Under the pieces are notes generated by a model. That model ran no database searches and had not been told where the DNA came from. It worked only from the letters and a program-made list of their open reading frames with translations. The position numbers were made by a program, and so were the translations under genes. Below, piece after piece: positions 60,335 to 64,000 of a stretch of DNA of 64,000 bases; the first letter of the stretch is position 1, and the number at the start of each line of letters is the position of its first letter. The DNA lies in NCBI GenBank assembly GCA_041652575.1, contig JBAZHC010000010.1, forward strand, positions 51,092 through 115,091, given 5' to 3'. The DNA comes from Phycisphaerae bacterium (GTDB taxonomy: Bacteria > Planctomycetota > Phycisphaerae > Sedimentisphaerales > UBA12454).

Positions 60335-61669
60335 ATGACCATAAGAAACCTGTTTCGTTCTATATTGCCGGCCATTATTATCTTGGCTTTTGATACGCCC
60401 TCCAATGCTATTGGGCTTATAGATATTAATTCAACTCCAGTACCTCAATTGAACCAGCAGTGGCCGCCACTATCTGCAGAAAATAATACCTTATTATTCC
60501 AGAGAATAATTGCCACTTTTAACAATAAATACAAGACACGCATCGCTAAAACAAGCCATAACGATCCAGCGGATAAATATTCGGTTTATTATCTTCGCCA
60601 GGAGCTTCAGGCCCTTATTGACATGTGGCGAGCAACGAATGACAATGTATATCTTAACAAAGCCAAATTTCTCGTTTTAAAAAGCATTGATGCCTCAGTT
60701 TCAAGCCAACGGCAATTGCTTTGGCACAATCAACCCCGCGGCACATGGCCTTGTTTTTTTTCTAAGGAACTTGAAAAAATAACTGGCGGTCATGGTCAAC
60801 TCTGGGATTTTCAGGGGGCTGCCGGTTTTATGATGGTAGCTGTTGCTCTTAAGCAAAATCAGGATTCTGACTGGCGTAAAATAGCTGATTTTGTTGAAGC
60901 AAACATTATAACAAAATGGCTGTTTTACAATCCCTCTATAAAACCGGAATATTATTCAAGTCCCGAATCTAACAAAACAATTCTGACTGTTTTGGATGGA
61001 GCCAGAGACAAACGGGAACACTTCGCATCCATCTGTATGAACCTTAATTCCCTGGGATATAACAAATATCCTTATCAGCAATGGGCCGTTTTGCTGGTAA
61101 ATATATATCTGAGCGAAAAACCAGATTCGAACTCAATTTGTCCTGTTTCAGGAATACCCAACCAAACTGTACCAAAAGACTGGGGTGTAACACCTAACAA
61201 ACTCACAAACGGTTATATATGGTATTGGATGATTGACTGGAAAAACCAATTGCTTTCTATTCAAGATACTTCGCACGCCAACCGCACAGTCTGGCTTGCA
61301 ACAAAAGCATATTCTGAAAACATGTTAGACACCAATCGTCTAAACAGATTCATAAATACCTTCAAGTATCAGGTATGGGCAAAAAATAAAGGGCCCTTTT
61401 ATTTCAACAATTATATTGACGGTACTGACACTAAAGCCCAACAACTTGGTCCCGGCAAGAATGGCAACGTCTGGTTCGGCTGGCATCGGCTGGCTGCTTA
61501 TGACGACGTATTAAAAGATTTATATATATCTATCGCGTATGATCTTACAAATGGCGGGGGCAACATCCCTGACTCACAGAACAAGCAAATGGAAGAGGCC
61601 CCACTTTGTTTTTTGGCCTGGGCCGCAAGATTATTAGCTCCTAATGGCCAGCCACAGTTATTTCCATAA
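60335..61669 (+). CDS. Secreted lyase/glycosidase-like helical protein
   Basis: Protein of 444 aa with a signal peptide (SILPAIIILAFDTPSNA). The mature part is rich in helices typical of an (alpha/alpha) toroid, with YYLRQELQALIDMWRATND, HGQLWDFQGAAGFMMVA and DTSHANRTVWLATKAYS. The last resembles catalytic-region His/Asn patterns of alginate or heparinase lyases, but I cannot name the family. The ATG at 60335 is preferred to a TTG at 60299, which would add a non-hydrophobic extension. It is the only rightward gene in this part of the locus. Confidence 0.6.
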   Translation: MTIRNLFRSILPAIIILAFDTPSNAIGLIDINSTPVPQLNQQWPPLSAENNTLLFQRIIATFNNKYKTRIAKTSHNDPADKYSVYYLRQELQALIDMWRATNDNVYLNKAKFLVLKSIDASVSSQRQLLWHNQPRGTWPCFFSKELEKITGGHGQLWDFQGAAGFMMVAVALKQNQDSDWRKIADFVEANIITKWLFYNPSIKPEYYSSPESNKTILTVLDGARDKREHFASICMNLNSLGYNKYPYQQWAVLLVNIYLSEKPDSNSICPVSGIPNQTVPKDWGVTPNKLTNGYIWYWMIDWKNQLLSIQDTSHANRTVWLATKAYSENMLDTNRLNRFINTFKYQVWAKNKGPFYFNNYIDGTDTKAQQLGPGKNGNVWFGWHRLAAYDDVLKDLYISIAYDLTNGGGNIPDSQNKQMEEAPLCFLAWAARLLAPNGQPQLFP

Positions 61670-61677
61670 AGCTGATA

Positions 61678-62826
61678 TTAAGTGCTCAGCATATCCTGAT
61701 AACATTTCAGCAAAACTTTAAATTCCATATCCCAGTTATATTTATTTTTAACTGCTTCAATACCTCTTCTTCCCATATTTTCCAGTTCCTGCGGATTATT
61801 AAGCATCTGTTCACAAACATTTACTATTTGGTCTATGTTAAACGGATCGACCATTTTCCCGGTTTTTTCTCCTTCGACATATGGTGCCCAGTGTTCAAAA
61901 TTTGACGACAGTATTGGCGTTCCACACATCATGTACTCCACCATTTTCCCTGCAAGACAAAAGGTGTAATTCGGGATTGGATCCAGAATTGAAAGCCCTA
62001 TAACGGCTTTTGAAGTAATTCCCATGGCCTGTTGATAATCCATAAAGCCTGTAACGCTCACCGTATCCTGAAGATTCATTTGTTTTACTTCATCTTTGAG
62101 TTGCACAATAAAACTTTCGTCATAAGCTCCTCCGATAATCATAATTTTGAAACGATGCCCACGCTCTATAAGCTTTTGCGCCATAACAAGATATGTAAAA
62201 GCGCCTCTGGTTTTTGAAACGGTACCAACATAAACAAGCAACGGCGATTTAAACCGTTGGCTCATATCCATGGCATTTGAGATAATATTTTCATCGATCT
62301 GTGGGAAGTTGCGCACAAGGTAACATTTGTGATATTCATTAACGCTTCTGTCGTTTGCCACAATCAATCTGATCCCCGTAAGGCATATTTTCTCGATAAT
62401 CTTATAACAGCATGACACTATTTTTCTAGTCCATTTTGGCAGATATTCTTTCCCCAAAATTTGTCGTGAAGTCGATTCTCTCATATCAAAAACAACTTTC
62501 TTCCCTAAAATCCACCTCAGTAAAAAACCTGCCATCAACAATTCAGGATCATGGAAATGATAAATATCAGCTCTCGTTCGTAATGCTGTGATCATTGTTT
62601 TCCATGGCATAAAAATAATGCGTATAAATCTGTTATTTGGCTTATGCACCTTATGAAAATAAACTCCCCCTTTTTCGAAGGATTCGTCACACGGTAAAAC
62701 CGCATGTACTTCGAAGCCTTCTTTAACCAGTGATTTTGCCTCACGATGGTAGAGCCGGACATTATCAGGCCCCTGAACTGTTGAGAATAGACATACTTTA
62801 ATTTTTTTATTTGAATTAAAAATCAT
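61678..62826 (-). CDS. Family 4 glycosyltransferase
   Basis: GT-B-fold enzyme of 382 aa. N-terminal KVCLFSTVQGPDNVRLYHRE and a nucleotide-sugar region with LVYVGTVSKTRGAFTYL, KIMIIGGAYDES and GKMVEYMMCGTPILSSNF are typical of GT4. An acidic E at the EYMM motif contacts the donor. Starts 28 nt after the neighbouring GT4 gene, and is convergent with the lyase-like gene (8 bp between stops). Confidence 0.9.
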   Translation of the reverse strand: MIFNSNKKIKVCLFSTVQGPDNVRLYHREAKSLVKEGFEVHAVLPCDESFEKGGVYFHKVHKPNNRFIRIIFMPWKTMITALRTRADIYHFHDPELLMAGFLLRWILGKKVVFDMRESTSRQILGKEYLPKWTRKIVSCCYKIIEKICLTGIRLIVANDRSVNEYHKCYLVRNFPQIDENIISNAMDMSQRFKSPLLVYVGTVSKTRGAFTYLVMAQKLIERGHRFKIMIIGGAYDESFIVQLKDEVKQMNLQDTVSVTGFMDYQQAMGITSKAVIGLSILDPIPNYTFCLAGKMVEYMMCGTPILSSNFEHWAPYVEGEKTGKMVDPFNIDQIVNVCEQMLNNPQELENMGRRGIEAVKNKYNWDMEFKVLLKCYQDMLST

Positions 62827-62854
62827 TTAATTTAGAATCGTAGTCCAACTAACT

Positions 62855-64000
62855 CTATATTTTTATATCTCTGCCGCTCTGAATAATTCCGGAAAAAAAT
62901 TCCAATATTTTTTCTGAGTTTCTCTGCAGCCCAAATTTTTCCTCGGCTCTTTTTCTGGACTCAATACACATTTTCTTTCTAAGTTTCGTATCATCAGCTA
63001 TTTTAATAATAGCATTTGTCAACTCTTCAATATTTTTTGGTTCAATCAATGTCGCCCCCTTACAATCACCAATTGCTTCCGGTAGACCCCCGACTTTTGT
63101 AGCAACAATCGGCAAGCCACAGGCCATCGCCTCCATTACACTATTAGGCATTCCTTCAGAATAAGAAGGCAGAATAAATATATCACTTGCTTGCATCCAT
63201 TTGTGAACTTCTTGAGAATCAACTATGCCCATTATTTTTATTACTTCACCTGCCTCGGCTTTTTTTATTGCAACTCTCATTTTTTCTTCTTCTCTGCCAT
63301 ATCCGCAGATTATAAATTGAACATTAGGCATTTTTCTGCTTATCCTGATAAACGCCTCAACCATCTCGTGGACACCCTTTGCAACCTTGAATGTTCCCAC
63401 ATAAAGAACCGTAAGTTTGTCTTCTATTCCTAATAACTTTCTGATTGGGAATTTGTCAATAACGGGAGAAAATTCATTCAAGTCGACAACACCGTAAATC
63501 ATCAGAGGTTTACGTCCGCTTAATTCAATTATATTTGAAGCTACTTTAGCTCCGCTGCTTATGATTCCATTTAATTTACGAAGTATCCAGATCATGTCTT
63601 TTTTGAAAACAATACTATCATTAGGATAAATATTTATCTCATCACCAGCTCCTACTCCAACAACAGGTATTTTAAGTGTTTCAGAAAGACGCACAGCAGC
63701 GTACCCTTCGGGAAATAAAAAACGCGCATATATGATATCGAAAGGTTTTTTTTGGTGAAGCTTTATAACTTGTTTTCTCACTGCCATAAATACTGCAATG
63801 AAAGCCCAATGACGAAACCATTTGCCAGGCAATCTAAAATAGGGCGCCGAGATAGCTTTTATACCCTTAAATTCACATCGCCATTGATGATTATATATCC
63901 GCCATCTTTGAAAATTACTGAGAAATTTAGGGCATTTAACCATAGGCACTATAACCTCAATATCTGCACCTTGCTTTTCCATTTCTTCAAGCTGTCTGGC
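62855..64000 (-). CDS. Family 4 glycosyltransferase, 5' end outside the window
   Basis: At least 381 aa of an open frame that continues past the end of the window: codons ARQLEE precede the internal Met at 63982, so that Met is not the true start. The C-terminal half has TVLYVGTFKVAKGVHEMV, FIICGYGREEEKMR and EGMPNSVMEAMACGLPIVAT, typical of GT4. It probably adds a sugar to the growing polysaccharide. Confidence 0.9.
   Translation of the reverse strand, partial: ARQLEEMEKQGADIEVIVPMVKCPKFLSNFQRWRIYNHQWRCEFKGIKAISAPYFRLPGKWFRHWAFIAVFMAVRKQVIKLHQKKPFDIIYARFLFPEGYAAVRLSETLKIPVVGVGAGDEINIYPNDSIVFKKDMIWILRKLNGIISSGAKVASNIIELSGRKPLMIYGVVDLNEFSPVIDKFPIRKLLGIEDKLTVLYVGTFKVAKGVHEMVEAFIRISRKMPNVQFIICGYGREEEKMRVAIKKAEAGEVIKIMGIVDSQEVHKWMQASDIFILPSYSEGMPNSVMEAMACGLPIVATKVGGLPEAIGDCKGATLIEPKNIEELTNAIIKIADDTKLRKKMCIESRKRAEEKFGLQRNSEKILEFFSGIIQSGRDIKI

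Overview
The window looks like chromosomal DNA from an uncultured or little-studied member of the Planctomycetota, class Phycisphaerae (Sedimentisphaerales-like). This is inferred from several things seen together: a moderate GC content, secreted proteins with planctomycete-style dockerin repeats (DLNNDxxVDxLDF...), a type II secretion operon with a very long secretin and a fused PilM/PilN-like GspL, TIGR03790 and DUF3473 proteins, GxxExxY and S23 four-helix-bundle cassettes, and many short repeats between genes. No rRNA, tRNA, CRISPR array or complete insertion sequence was recognised.

Layout. 0-7 kb holds an alpha/beta hydrolase and flavodoxin-like oxidoreductase pair, an amino-acid permease fused to a PTS EIIA-like domain, a GntR/FCD regulator with a palindromic operator on its own promoter followed by tagaturonate epimerase (uxaE), and an AbiEi/AbiEii-type toxin-antitoxin pair. 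7-15.4 kb holds mostly housekeeping genes (fmdB-leuS, CYTH-DAG kinase, kdsA, xer recombinase). They are interrupted by a 1.4-kb module of GxxExxY plus a GIY-YIG nuclease bounded by CACAGAG-type repeats. 15.4-24.1 kb holds a WbpM/PglF-like nucleotide-sugar dehydratase, an unknown multi-pass membrane protein, yacG, a zinc-finger-degenerate DksA-like gene, mutL, a zeta-toxin-like kinase overlapped by an unlisted 58-aa ORF, and gpmI. 24.3-38.5 kb is one long leftward type II secretion operon in the order C-like, D, E, F, [S23], G, H, I, J, K, L, M. 38.5-42.1 kb is an accessory region with two repeat-rich gaps, an AbiTii-domain protein with a membrane partner, a glycine-rich RRM protein and a 35-aa basic protein. 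42.2-45.4 kb holds tspO, a TIGR03790 protein and a KamA-family radical SAM enzyme. 45.4-64 kb is a surface-polysaccharide locus with a priming sugar transferase, a WecA-like transferase, several GT4 and GT-C glycosyltransferases, two ATP-grasp enzymes, two GNAT acetyltransferases and three NodB-like deacetylases (one carrying dockerins). It also has an FAD oxidoreductase and a secreted lyase-like protein, and its last gene runs off the window.

How the genes work together. The secretion operon would export folded enzymes, and proteins such as the dockerin-bearing deacetylase and the lyase-like protein are plausible cargo (inference). kdsA, the WbpM-like dehydratase and the 45-64 kb locus point to an LPS-bearing, glycan-rich envelope. 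uxaE and its regulator point to uronate use.

The most unusual signals are these: a 108-bp palindromic insertion kept in frame inside the gspJ prepilin leader; an S23 cassette flanked by inverted AT-rich repeats inside the secretion operon; the repeat-bounded GxxExxY/GIY-YIG module; the AbiTii plus membrane-protein pair; and a candidate zeta-like kinase/small antitoxin pair.
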